DNA from: DMER64 sp964554535
GTDB lineage: Bacteria; Bacteroidota; Bacteroidia; Bacteroidales; UBA932
DNA length: 34,518 nucleotides
Direction of reading: 5' to 3'
Assembly: GCA_964554535.1 (NCBI GenBank)
Contig: CAZKPB010000022.1
Location: 1-34,518 of the forward strand
This document shows positions 1-7,409 of this stretch, in pieces. Under the pieces are notes generated by a model. It was not told the DNA's origin and ran no database searches. It saw nothing but the letters and a program-made list of their open reading frames with translations. The position numbers were made by a program, and so were the translations under genes. Numbering within the stretch: the first letter of the stretch is position 1; every line of letters begins with the position of its first letter.

Positions 1-105
1 CCCCCTTGCTCTATGACAATTCACACTCCCGCCGCCTTCAGCTGCGCGGGGGCTGCTGCCGTCGGCGCGGGTGGGGCTCATTTACCGGATTTCTGAAAAA
101 TGTCC

Positions 106-230
106 GGGATGTCGGCATAGTTTAGTCCTCTTGGGTGCCTACATACCCCCCGAGAATCAACATTACCGTGTTTATGGCGGGGATGTCGGCATAGTTTGAG
201 GTTATTCGGTGCCTACATCCCCCCGGAGAA
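106..230. repeat. Two hairpin repeats, 74-bp period
   Basis: Two 51-bp copies, 106-156 and 180-230, start 74 bp apart. Each begins GGGATGTCGGCATAG and ends in GTGCCTACAT followed by a C run and GAGAA. Within a copy the arm GGGATGTCGGCA pairs with TGCCTACAT-CCCC with one mismatch, giving a stem of about 12 bp and a loop of about 18 nt. Loops differ between copies while arms are kept, as expected for a conserved structured repeat. Confidence 0.6.
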
Positions 231-263
231 CTAACGCCCCGTATTCTTCATAATGTGTAATGT

Positions 264-280
264 TGTCGGTTCAACCGACA
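264..280. repeat. Short perfect inverted repeat
   Basis: TGTCGGTT and AACCGACA flank a single C, a perfect 8-bp inverted repeat. Similar words (CGGTTGAAC, GACCGACA) recur around 331-356, so this may be part of a larger degenerate repeat. No T-run follows, so it is not an obvious terminator. Confidence 0.4.
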
Positions 281-406
281 GATCCGTAGCAGCAAAAAGT
301 GTTTATTGTTTGTTTTCTGGGGGTGATGTTTCGGTTGAACTCTTTAGACCGACACATCACAATGTGGAACAAATCCACTGCGAACGCTTATTGTGATATA
401 ATCCCC

Positions 407-522
407 GCCGTCCTCGACGGGAAATAAGTAGCGGGCCCTCCGGAGCCCGGGCCACTTATTCCCGGCGGGAGACGGCCGGACCCATAGTATGAATCCCTAT
501 CTCCGTTTATATGTAAAAAAGG
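407..522. repeat. Long-stem hairpin repeat, copy A
   Basis: This 116-bp element recurs at 1392-1506. An outer stem (GCCGTC at 407-412, GACGGC at 471-476) encloses an inner stem (GGGAAATAAGT at 419-429 with ACTTATTCCC at 453-462) and a GC-rich tip. After the hairpin both copies share a 3' segment containing CATAGTAT, CTATCTC and TTTATATGT and ending in six A residues. It could be a non-coding RNA or a miniature mobile element. I see no protein function. Confidence 0.6.
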
Positions 523-534
523 ACAAAAGAAGGT

Positions 535-622
535 ACCTAGCCGGAAAACATAGGGTTTTTGGGCAAGGTCCCCCTCAAAAGGTACTGACCTTGCTGAAAA
601 ACCCTGCATTTTTTAGCAAGGT
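535..622. repeat. REP-like hairpin pair 1
   Basis: Two stem-loops, 535-569 and 588-622, are separated by 18 bp. The second is nearly perfect: ACCTTGCTGAAAAA pairs with TTTTTTAGCAAGGT (one wobble) around a 7-nt loop. The first has the same right arm (GCAAGGT) and a degenerate left arm. The pair has the same layout as 704-792, resembling REP/BIME-type palindromic doublets. Confidence 0.6.
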
Positions 623-703
623 ACTTCTTCCGTAAAACCGTACATTTACGTAATTATATATATTATAGTTGTTTGCGAAATATGCCTGGAAGTCTGTAAA
701 CAG

Positions 704-792
704 ACCTTGCCAAAAAGTGCCGGTTATTTTGGCAAGGTAACCCTCTCAAGCCTCCGACCTTGCACAAAAAGCCTGTGTTTTTGCTCAAGGTC
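704..792. repeat. REP-like hairpin pair 2
   Basis: Two stem-loops, 704-738 and 756-792, lie 17 bp apart. The first has a perfect 12-bp inverted repeat, ACCTTGCCAAAA with TTTTGGCAAGGT. The second pairs GACCTTGCACAAAAA with TTTTTGCTCAAGGTC with two mismatches. The spacer (CCCTCTCAAG...CCG) resembles that of the first pair (CCCCCTCAAAAGG), so the whole two-hairpin unit is repeated. Confidence 0.65.
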
Positions 793-861
793 AACGTCAC
801 AGCTTATATCTCACTCGGTTCTCCCTAGAATATACCTGCCTTATAATAAGTCTTAATAGGT

Positions 862-943
862 TTATTCCTGAAAAAGGTTGACTACGGTTGTCTTATTCCG
901 TTTATCGGTTGACTCCTATATTTATTCCGTCCATAAGTTGACC
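862..943. repeat. Three short tandem units, ~30 bp
   Basis: TTATTCC occurs at 862, 893 and 922 and GTTGAC at 877, 908 and 937, always 15 bp later. This defines three imperfect units of 31 and 29 bp. Intervening bases differ. The units are too short and too alike in layout to be repeat plus spacer of a CRISPR array. Confidence 0.5.
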
Positions 944-1046
944 CATAAGCAAAGTCCCTATCAAAGATCCTTTATATTTCAAATCTGTAGTCTCTCATAT
1001 AGACTTGTGAACCCTATTTTTTGGATTCACCTCATTCTACCACTCA

Positions 1047-1357
1047 GACTATCTACGAAAATCGCTAAAAACGTACACAGTAGGCCCTAGAAGTGGCCGA
1101 CTATCTACGATAATCGCCAAAAACGCGTATAGTGGGCCTCCAAAGTAGTCGACTATATACGTTTACCCCCGTTTTGCGTAAACAGTCCGCTTTCCAACTT
1201 TTACAAAAAAAAACTAAGTACCTGTATGTCAGTCGTTATACGTTTATAGCAATTCCGACTATCTACGTTTATCGCCAAAAACGTTCACAGTGGGCCCTAG
1301 AAGTGGCTGACTATCTACAAAAATCGCGATTAACGTCAACAGTCATCGTCAATAGTC
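1047..1357 (+). repeat. 52-bp-period tandem array, six units
   Basis: Units begin with GACTAT at 1047, 1099, 1151, 1257 and 1309, with a degenerate unit at about 1203-1256. The period is exactly 52 bp, except for the degenerate unit (about 54) and the last (49 bp). A typical unit reads GACTATCTACG, a variable TTT/AAA triplet, ATCGC, AAAACGT, CACAGTGGGCC and AGAAGTGGCC. The last unit differs, with an ATCGCGAT palindrome and a CAATAGTC end that inverts its GACTAT start. Since 52 is not a multiple of three and stops occur, it is non-coding. A matching inverted segment lies at 34380-34518. Confidence 0.8.
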
Positions 1358-1391
1358 CAAATTCCCGGGAAAATGTTTTGGTTGAACCTTC

Positions 1392-1506
1392 GCCGTTCTC
1401 GACGGGAAATAACTGGCCGACCTCGGAGCCCGGGCCACTTATTCCCAACGGGAGACGGCTGTGCTCATAGTATAAACTCCTATCTCTGTTTATATGTAAA
1501 AAAGGG
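1392..1506. repeat. Long-stem hairpin repeat, copy B
   Basis: This is the second copy of the 407-522 element, in the same orientation. It keeps the outer GCCGTT/GACGGC arms, the GGGAAATAA/ACTTATTCCC inner stem and the CATAGTATAAACTCCTATCT tail. The loop side of the stem differs from copy A, where GTAGCGGGCCCT is replaced by CTGGCCGACCT. Its A-run doubles as the T-run of the YeiH terminator on the other strand. Confidence 0.6.
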
Positions 1507-1527
1507 TGACTGAATAATCAGCCACCC
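1498..1527 (-). terminator. Intrinsic terminator of the YeiH gene
   Basis: On the minus strand, 27 bp past the YeiH stop, GGGTGGCTGA pairs with TCAGTCACCC (10 bp, one G-U) around a 4-nt loop and is followed by TTTTTT. This is a textbook rho-independent terminator for the porin-YeiH transcript and the only clear one in the window besides the SRP RNA end. Confidence 0.8.
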
Positions 1528-1553
1528 CCTTGTGCACTATAGTGCCACGTACT

Positions 1554-2861
1554 TTATCCAAGCATAGGTTTTACCACACCAAACAACAGGGAGCAAACCA
1601 GCAAGGTAAAGAGGATGTTGAAAGTCTGAGCGGACAAGAAGGCCTTGAGAGACTTGTTGTTTTCTTTGGAGAAAATCTCTTTGAAGCGGGTTTCCAAGCC
1701 AATGCAGACAAAAGCAACAGAGAAGAAAATATTCTGGAATCCTTTAGCCAGGTCTTTATACTTACCTACGGCATCCCCTACTTCATAACTGCCGTTGAAC
1801 CAGATACTGAAGATTACGGAAGCCAGCACCATCCCAAGCACAAATTTGGGGAAACGGTCCCAGATAATCCTTCCGGATACTTTTTCTTTTGCACCGACAT
1901 TTTTCTGGCGCACTGACCAGTACAGAGAAATGAAGAAAGCGGCCAGACCAATCAGCACATTCTGAGAAGCCTTAACAATAACGGCCGTATCACCGGCTTC
2001 TTCACCCAGCAGACCGCCGGAAGCAGCCACCGCCGCAGTGGTGTCAATGGTACCGCCCATCCAGGCGCCACCCACTTGGGCAATCACAGAAGGATCATTG
2101 AAGAACAAAGGCAAAATCAACTTGGCCAACAAAGGCATAAGGTACAACATGGGAATGGCAATTACCATAACCAGAGAAATTACATAACTCAGTTTCTTTT
2201 CATCTCCCTTAATGGTACCGCAAGTGGCAATGGCGGCCGATACACCGCAGATGGATACGGAAGAAGCCAGCATGGTGGCCATTTCATCATCCACACCGAA
2301 TTTCTTGCGGGAAATCCAGAAAGCAAAATACCATACGCCCAAAACTACCAGCAGGGCCTGAGCCAAACCATAGGCACCGGATTTGAGGATTTCTCCAAAC
2401 AATACCGTGGCACCCAGGCAGACAATACCGATTTTAATGTAAAATTCACTCTGAATGGCCGGTTTGAGCCAGCGGGGAGTCTTGCAGCAGTTGCTGATAA
2501 TCAGACCAAAAGCAACGGCAAACAACACCGCTTCCAAACCGTACTTTTTACAGAAAGGAATGCTGGCGCATACCTGAGCCAACAGGGTCAGGGCAAAAAT
2601 CACCAGGAATGATAAGAAAATCCCTTTGACGGGCTTGTGCAGAATAAGCGCACTGATGTAAATGATAGCCAACAGAAAAACAAAAATATACAGTGCGTCA
2701 AGCCAACCGGCGGCGGTACCCAGAGTAGAAACCTTGAGCATACTGGGCACGTAAGCGGGAAAAATCACTGCCAGCGCCAAAAGGGCCAGGCCAATAATCA
2801 CAATGAGCCATTCTTCTCCAAACAATTTGGACCAGAAGCTGCATTTTTTAGTTTGAGACAT
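1554..2861 (-). CDS. YeiH/UPF0324 family putative sulfate exporter
   Basis: A 435-aa integral membrane protein with about eleven hydrophobic helices. It matches the UPF0324/YeiH family, which carries putative anion (sulfate) exporters. Family hallmarks are visible: SVSICGVSAAIA in mid-protein and GGAWMGGTIDTTAAV further on, both in predicted re-entrant or helix regions. The N-terminal 20 residues are polar, and there is no signal peptide. It lies 27 bp downstream of the porin gene on the same strand and ends at a good intrinsic terminator, so the two form a short operon. The substrate is inferred from family naming only and has little biochemical support. The family assignment is secure. Confidence 0.85.
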   Translation of the reverse strand: MSQTKKCSFWSKLFGEEWLIVIIGLALLALAVIFPAYVPSMLKVSTLGTAAGWLDALYIFVFLLAIIYISALILHKPVKGIFLSFLVIFALTLLAQVCASIPFCKKYGLEAVLFAVAFGLIISNCCKTPRWLKPAIQSEFYIKIGIVCLGATVLFGEILKSGAYGLAQALLVVLGVWYFAFWISRKKFGVDDEMATMLASSVSICGVSAAIATCGTIKGDEKKLSYVISLVMVIAIPMLYLMPLLAKLILPLFFNDPSVIAQVGGAWMGGTIDTTAAVAASGGLLGEEAGDTAVIVKASQNVLIGLAAFFISLYWSVRQKNVGAKEKVSGRIIWDRFPKFVLGMVLASVIFSIWFNGSYEVGDAVGKYKDLAKGFQNIFFSVAFVCIGLETRFKEIFSKENNKSLKAFLSAQTFNILFTLLVCSLLFGVVKPMLG

Positions 2862-2888
2862 ATCTATAAAGGTTTTAGATTAAATTTC

Positions 2889-3923
2889 TTAGAATTTCAC
2901 GCTGACCATCATGGTTACCTGATTGAACATATCGTCCTTGGCCTGAATGTTTTTCAAGGTATAGTTGAGCTGCATACGGATGAATTTCCACGGCCAGTAG
3001 TCAATACCCGCCATATAGAAGGTAGAACCGTTGTTGGCAACGTCCACATCCTGCCTGAAGTAATCGTAACGTACTATAGGGCATACTTTGGGAGTAATCC
3101 AATAACCCAGCAGGGCATAGTAACCTTCAGATACGGTCTGGTTGGTTTTTCCGGTAAGATATTCGGCACGTGCTATCACCTTGCCGTCACTGTACTGGGC
3201 GGAAACGGCATAACGGTTCTTGGCTACAATGTTAGAAGCATCCAGGGGGTTGTTCATGCCGCCGGCATAGAAAGATCCGGAAACAGTCAGCGGCTTTATG
3301 GGATGGATTTCCAGACGGCCGGCTATATTTTTGCGTTTGTTGTTGTCAGAGGTATTGATACCGTTACCGTTGTATATGCCTACCGTATAGTCAATGATGT
3401 TGAATCCGTCCTTAGGCAGGAAACCACCGGAAACGGCCAACCCGATATCACGACCGTTGGCACCTTCTCCGGAAATGTCCTTAAATCCGGACAATTTAGT
3501 GATTACCTGAGCATTGTCAATAGCTTCCAACTTAAGCGGAGCGTAAGGATTTTCCAAAGAGAAAGGCACCTTGAACTGTCCTACCTGTACATTAAAATAA
3601 GGAGAGAATTTGAATTTGATAAACGCATCAACCACTTTGGCCGATCCGGCAAAATCCAGTTGCAGACGATAGTCCACAATTTTGGACAAATCCCCTTTAA
3701 AGTCCAGACGGGCTCTGCGGACGGAGAACGAATTAGACCCGCCTCCTTCATCAGTAAACGTATACTGTGTATTGATAAAACCTGAAATACTGGGCAATTT
3801 GGACACGATTTTATCCATTGCCGATACCTTTTTGCCCAAGTCTTCCGTTTTAGTTTCTTGTGCAAATGAAACACAGGGTGCTAACAGAATAAGAGCACTC
3901 GCAATAATTGAAAGTCTTTTCAT
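2889..3923 (-). CDS. Phosphate-selective porin O/P-like outer membrane protein
   Basis: A 344-aa precursor with a cleavable signal peptide (about residues 1-21, ending SFAQ) and a terminal phenylalanine (VSVKF) typical of beta-barrel proteins. The body alternates short polar and aromatic strands. It carries the porin O/P pattern SVRRARLDFKG near residue 70, followed by VGQFKVPFSLEN. It probably forms a 16-strand anion-preferring channel in the outer membrane. The length is slightly below the usual 370-400 residues. It is the first gene of the porin-YeiH operon, preceded by a -7 box at 3984-3991, so the two may move related anions across the two membranes. That link is inference. Confidence 0.8.
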   Translation of the reverse strand: MKRLSIIASALILLAPCVSFAQETKTEDLGKKVSAMDKIVSKLPSISGFINTQYTFTDEGGGSNSFSVRRARLDFKGDLSKIVDYRLQLDFAGSAKVVDAFIKFKFSPYFNVQVGQFKVPFSLENPYAPLKLEAIDNAQVITKLSGFKDISGEGANGRDIGLAVSGGFLPKDGFNIIDYTVGIYNGNGINTSDNNKRKNIAGRLEIHPIKPLTVSGSFYAGGMNNPLDASNIVAKNRYAVSAQYSDGKVIARAEYLTGKTNQTVSEGYYALLGYWITPKVCPIVRYDYFRQDVDVANNGSTFYMAGIDYWPWKFIRMQLNYTLKNIQAKDDMFNQVTMMVSVKF

Positions 3924-3983
3924 ATTAGATAGTTAGTTAAATGTAATAGTTTATACAGTAAAAGGGTTTACCAATATTGTTAC

Positions 3984-3991
3984 GCAAATAT
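3984..3991 (-). promoter_or_regulatory. -7 box for porin-YeiH operon
   Basis: TATATTTG on the minus strand fits the Bacteroidota TAnnTTTG -7 element. It predicts a start near 3978 and a leader of about 55 nt. No convincing -33 TTTG sits at standard spacing. Confidence 0.55.
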
Positions 3992-4005
3992 AGTAAATAA
4001 TCCAT

Positions 4006-4527
4006 TCAGTATACCAGCAAGCCGCATACTCCACCTAAAAGAATAAGAACAATGGGATGGATTTTGAAAAAATACGCAGCCACAAACGAGGCTCCAAAAA
4101 TCACATAACTTTTATAATCCGGAAAATTTTCAGGAGTGGCCAGCAAGAGCACGGCACTGGCAATAAGGCCCACCACCGCGGGACGGATTACCAGAAAGAC
4201 CGCCTCCACCGCCGGATGGTGCCGGTACTTGAGCAGGTATTTGCTAATCACCAGCATCAGGATTACCGAGGGCAGGCACAAGGCCGCCGTGGCCGTAAAC
4301 GCCCCCCAAAAGCCGGCCGTGGTAAACCCCACATAGGTGGCCGTATTGATGCCCACCGGTCCGGGGGTCATCTGGGATACCGCCACTATATCGGCAAACT
4401 CGCCCTGACTCATCCAGGCATAACGGGTAACCACTTCGGTCTGGATAAACGACAGCATGGCATAACCGCCCCCAAAGCAGAACAGCCCTATCTTGAAAAA
4501 AGTATAGAAGAGTTGCCAGAAAATCAT
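4006..4527 (-). CDS. chrA: Chromate transporter, second half-size subunit
   Basis: A 173-aa membrane protein of the CHR family, half the length of classic ChrA. The N-terminal motif GLFCFGGGYAM and the following AVSQMTPGPVG are the signature of a CHR domain. I start it at the ATG at 4527, which overlaps the stop of the upstream half-gene by ATGA and is preceded by a G-rich GGGAGGGGAGGGGG stretch. An in-frame extension to 4683 is only upstream coding sequence in another frame. Paired half-size CHR proteins usually act together as a heterodimeric transporter of chromate or another oxyanion. The physiological substrate is not evident. It is the last gene of a seven-gene operon. Confidence 0.85.
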   Translation of the reverse strand: MIFWQLFYTFFKIGLFCFGGGYAMLSFIQTEVVTRYAWMSQGEFADIVAVSQMTPGPVGINTATYVGFTTAGFWGAFTATAALCLPSVILMLVISKYLLKYRHHPAVEAVFLVIRPAVVGLIASAVLLLATPENFPDYKSYVIFGASFVAAYFFKIHPIVLILLGGVCGLLVY

Positions 4528-5093
4528 TTCCCCCTCCCCTCCCCGGGAGGCACACGCTGTTTCTTGTGCCACTGGTACCAGGCATAGCCGACAGCCAGAG
4601 CCCCCAGAATAATCCAGACGGGCGAGACACCCAGCAGCCGGATCAGGAGCGCGGAAAGAGCCGCAATGGCAAAAGTGACCCAACTTAGGCCCACCGTACG
4701 CATTGTGGTGATTACCGGAACGGCAATCAGCGCCACCACCACCGGACGGATACCCGTAAAAATGCGCAACACGTAAGGATTGTCCTTGAATGAACTGAAA
4801 AAGAGGGCCAGTAATATAATGGCAAAGAATGGGGCAATGATGGTACCCAGCATGGCAATCAGTGCTCCCTTAACCCCGCTTAGGCGGTACCCCACAAAAA
4901 TGGCCATATTTACCGCCAGCACGCCGGGAGCCGACTGGGACACCGCCACTATGTCCGGGAACTCTTGGCGGTCTATCCAGGAATATTTATCCACCACGCA
5001 ACGTTCAATCAGCGGAAGCATGGCGTAGCCGCCCCCGATGGTGAACGCCCCGATTTTGGCAAATTCACTGAATAGTTTCCAGTACAATCTCAT
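4524..5093 (-). CDS. chrA: Chromate transporter, first half-size subunit
   Basis: A 189-aa CHR-domain membrane protein, the partner of the next gene. It shows the same motifs in the same order: GAFTIGGGYAMLP near residue 15-27 and AVSQSAPGVLAVN near residue 50. A lysine- and arginine-rich tail (HKKQRVPPGEGRGK) probably faces the cytoplasm. Its first 29 bp lie inside the end of mtaB, and its end overlaps the second half by 4 bp, so translation of all three is probably coupled. The two halves have diverged in the usual way for two-gene short-chain CHR systems, whose members insert in opposite orientations. Confidence 0.85.
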   Translation of the reverse strand: MRLYWKLFSEFAKIGAFTIGGGYAMLPLIERCVVDKYSWIDRQEFPDIVAVSQSAPGVLAVNMAIFVGYRLSGVKGALIAMLGTIIAPFFAIILLALFFSSFKDNPYVLRIFTGIRPVVVALIAVPVITTMRTVGLSWVTFAIAALSALLIRLLGVSPVWIILGALAVGYAWYQWHKKQRVPPGEGRGK

Positions 5094-6324
5094 TTATCTT
5101 GGATTTATCATAAGGCCTCTCCACACGCAGGTAATTGCGCGTATAGCCCTGCATCAGACCGTTTTTGATTTTGCCTTCAAAGAGGACTTCTTCCGTGCGG
5201 CCGCGGTTGGCTTCATAGAAAGCCTCATGCAGCTGATTGCACAACTGTCCCAGCAGGTGGGCACGACGCGTTTTTTCCGCCTCGTCCACCCGTTCCTCCG
5301 GCGGAAAAGCGGCAGCCCTTGTATTGGGACGGACCGAGTAGGGAAACACGTGCAGAAAAGCAGGGTTTAGCTGTTCCAAAAAACGGTAAGTGGTTTCAAA
5401 ATCCGCGGCCGTTTCTCCGGGAAAGCCCACAATCACGTCAATACCAATAAAGGCATACGGCATCCTCTCTTTAATATAGTGTACCTTCCGGGCAAAGAAT
5501 TCCGTATTGTACCTGCGGCGCATCCGCTCCAGCACCGCATCGGACCCGCTTTGCAGCGGAATGTGAAAATGAGGCATGAATTGCGGCATCTGTGCCAGCC
5601 AGTCAATGATTTCATCAGTCAGCAGGTTGGGCTCAATGGACGAAATCCGGTAACGGTGAATACCTTCCACACAGGCCAATGCCTTAAGCAAATCAAAGAA
5701 GGTCTCTCCGGTAGTCTTGCCAAAGTCACCCGTATTGACCCCCGTCAGCACAATTTCCTTCACTCCCGCCAGGGCAATCTCGCGAGCCTGGGCCACCAGT
5801 GATTCAATGGACGTATTGCGGCTTGCCCCGCGAGCCAGCGGCACGGTGCAATAACTGCAGTAATAGTCGCAACCGTCCTGCACCTTCAAAAAAGCGCGGG
5901 TACGCTCGGCCGTGGAATGGGCACTGAAGAAACCCCTGATGTCCGGCGTGGGGCAGCAAAGGCACTCGGCCGAGGCCATTGCTTCCAGATGTGCCAACAC
6001 CCGCTCCACCAATTTGTCTTTGTACTGCGCCCCCAGCACCACCGCCACTCCGGGGATGGACAGGACTTCCTGCGGCTTAAGCTGCGCATAGCAGCCGGTG
6101 ACCGCCACCACGGCCTGCGGGTTTTGCTTGAGCAGCTTGCGGATGGCCTGACGGCATTTTTTGTCGGCGTGTTCGGTCACCGAGCAGGTGTTGATGACGT
6201 ATACATCGGCCGGCTTGGAGGCGCTCACGCACGTAAAGCCGTGCGGCACAAACTCGCGCAGCAGGGTGGCAGACTCGGCAAAGTTTAATTTGCAGCCTAA
6301 GGTGACAAAGGCGACGGTACGCAT
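5065..6324 (-). CDS. mtaB: tRNA t6A37 methylthiotransferase MtaB
   Basis: A 419-aa radical-SAM enzyme that converts N6-threonylcarbamoyladenosine-37 of tRNA to its 2-methylthio form. The order of domains is standard: UPF0004 with three cluster cysteines (C11, C47, C78), then radical SAM with the CxxxCxxC motif at C152, C156 and C159 (DGCDYYCSYC), then a TRAM-like tail. The start MRTVAFVTLGCKLN and the C57-region spacing fit MtaB rather than MiaB or RimO. It shares one base with folB upstream (TGATG) and overlaps chrA by 29 bp downstream. All catalytic cysteines are present, so it should be functional. Confidence 0.92.
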   Translation of the reverse strand: MRTVAFVTLGCKLNFAESATLLREFVPHGFTCVSASKPADVYVINTCSVTEHADKKCRQAIRKLLKQNPQAVVAVTGCYAQLKPQEVLSIPGVAVVLGAQYKDKLVERVLAHLEAMASAECLCCPTPDIRGFFSAHSTAERTRAFLKVQDGCDYYCSYCTVPLARGASRNTSIESLVAQAREIALAGVKEIVLTGVNTGDFGKTTGETFFDLLKALACVEGIHRYRISSIEPNLLTDEIIDWLAQMPQFMPHFHIPLQSGSDAVLERMRRRYNTEFFARKVHYIKERMPYAFIGIDVIVGFPGETAADFETTYRFLEQLNPAFLHVFPYSVRPNTRAAAFPPEERVDEAEKTRRAHLLGQLCNQLHEAFYEANRGRTEEVLFEGKIKNGLMQGYTRNYLRVERPYDKSKINEIVLETIQ

Positions 6325-6680
6325 CAGCCTATTTCACTCCATTTTAGCGTGACACAAGAACGGCCTGTCTTGCCGCCCAGAGCCGGTGTCATTTTGGATA
6401 TACGGACCGTACAGTCGGCCAGGTCAAATTCATACGTGACGGCTTTGAGAATGCGGGCGGCCACGTGTTCTATCAGTTTGGACGGAATTTCCATCTGCGC
6501 CGCCACCAGTCGGTAGGCCTGCGCGTAGTCCACGGCATCGCCCAAATTGTCCGTAAACGCGGCGGTGCAATCCGGAGTGTCCATAATCAGATCTACCAGA
6601 AAACGCGTTCCTATCTGCTGCTCTTCTTCAAAGCAGCCGTGGTGCGCGTAAAATTCCATATCGTTGATTTCTATAGTCAT
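6324..6680 (-). CDS. folB: Dihydroneopterin aldolase FolB
   Basis: A 118-aa protein of normal length for FolB. It catalyses retro-aldol cleavage of 7,8-dihydroneopterin to 6-hydroxymethyl-dihydropterin in cytosolic folate synthesis. Visible family features are the N-terminal MEFYAHHGCFEEEQ with the substrate-region glutamates, the VDYAQAYR stretch, the LIEHVAARI helix and the C-terminal RISKMTPALGG with the catalytic-region lysine. It sits 6 bp after the rsmI-like gene and shares a base with mtaB. No other folate gene is in the window. Confidence 0.9.
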   Translation of the reverse strand: MTIEINDMEFYAHHGCFEEEQQIGTRFLVDLIMDTPDCTAAFTDNLGDAVDYAQAYRLVAAQMEIPSKLIEHVAARILKAVTYEFDLADCTVRISKMTPALGGKTGRSCVTLKWSEIG

Positions 6681-6686
6681 ATGATT

Positions 6687-7409
6687 TTAAATTACCATTC
6701 CATACCCAATAATAAAGACGCAGGGACGTTTATGCAGGGTATCTTCAGGGGGAAGTTGTTTCTTCCACTGCCCCACCGTCCGTGTGCAAATATAAGCATC
6801 GGGTAGCGTTAAATCAACAGCCAGGGTTAGTAGCGTATCCTCGGCACAGGTTTCCAGAAATGCCTCAAACAGGGCCTGATTGCGGTAAGGAGTCTCTATA
6901 AACAGTTGGGCCTGACCTTCCGTGCGCGAGCGGCGTTCCAGGTCCTTGATTCGTCGGTTGCGTTCCTGAGGCTTGACCGGCAGGTAGCCGTTAAAGGCAA
7001 ACGACTGTCCGTTCTGCCCGGAAGACATCAGCGCCATCATCAGCGAAGAAGGTCCCACCAGGGGACAGACGGTAAATCCCTCGCGGTGGGCGGCGGCCAC
7101 CAGCAAGGCACCCGGGTCGGCTACGGCAGGTAGCCCGGCCTCGGAAATAAGACCCAAAGAACGGCCGCGGCGCAAGGGTTCCAATAAAGCAGACACTTCT
7201 GAAGGATCGGTATGCTCGTTTAACGTGGCAAACTGCAGGGAGGGTACCGAGGCACCCAGTTTGGACAGGTAGCGCCGGGCCGTGCGAATTTCTTCCACCA
7301 CAAAATCGGTGAGGGTCAGCACGGTTTCCATACCGTCACGAGTGAGCACGCGGTCCGGTGCCACGTCTCCCAGCGGAGACGGAATCAGATATAAAACCGG
7401 TTTATCCAT
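6687..7409 (-). CDS. RsmI-type SAM-dependent methyltransferase
   Basis: A 240-aa tetrapyrrole-methylase-fold protein of the RsmI/COG0313 class, which 2'-O-methylates 16S rRNA C1402. Features in order are LYLIPSPLGD at the N terminus, a VEEIRTARRYLSKLG stretch, the SAM-site motif GLISEAGLPAVADPG and the VGPSSLMMALMSSG loop. It lacks the canonical RsmI opening GTLYVVATPIGN and is shorter than the about 280 residues of RsmI, so it matches a Bacteroidota paralogue group. The exact target is uncertain. It overlaps mltG by 8 bp. Confidence 0.8.
   Translation of the reverse strand: MDKPVLYLIPSPLGDVAPDRVLTRDGMETVLTLTDFVVEEIRTARRYLSKLGASVPSLQFATLNEHTDPSEVSALLEPLRRGRSLGLISEAGLPAVADPGALLVAAAHREGFTVCPLVGPSSLMMALMSSGQNGQSFAFNGYLPVKPQERNRRIKDLERRSRTEGQAQLFIETPYRNQALFEAFLETCAEDTLLTLAVDLTLPDAYICTRTVGQWKKQLPPEDTLHKRPCVFIIGYGMVI

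Larger units (their letters stand above)
1..1553. other. Gene-free, repeat-rich left flank
   Basis: No protein family is recognisable in any frame over about 1.5 kb, although the rest of the window is packed with genes. The stretch is made of hairpins and direct repeats, listed separately. Bases 25-85 are GC-rich and are followed by a run of short stem-loops. The few open frames here (388-609 minus, 878-1090 plus, 1132-1470 plus) run through repeat units and show no domain, so I do not call them genes. It lies beyond the 3' end of the YeiH gene. Confidence 0.75.

Noticed and set aside
264..280. tRNA T-arm (GGTTCAA-like)
   Set aside because: No acceptor stem, D-arm or anticodon arm can be built around it. 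It is a simple inverted repeat.
388..609. Minus-strand open frame of 73 codons
   Set aside because: It runs through the 116-bp hairpin repeat and the first REP-like hairpins, has no domain, and is explained by repeats.
862..1357. Possible CRISPR array
   Set aside because: The repeats abut without unique spacers, periods are 29-31 and 52 bp, and similarity runs through the whole unit. There are no cas genes.
1132..1470. Plus-strand open frame of 112 codons
   Set aside because: It crosses units of the 52-bp array in changing frames and continues into the long hairpin copy B, so it is not a conserved protein.
2637..3785. 382-codon plus-strand frame opposite the porin
   Set aside because: It is antisense to a clear signal-peptide-bearing porin gene and its translation has no recognisable domain.
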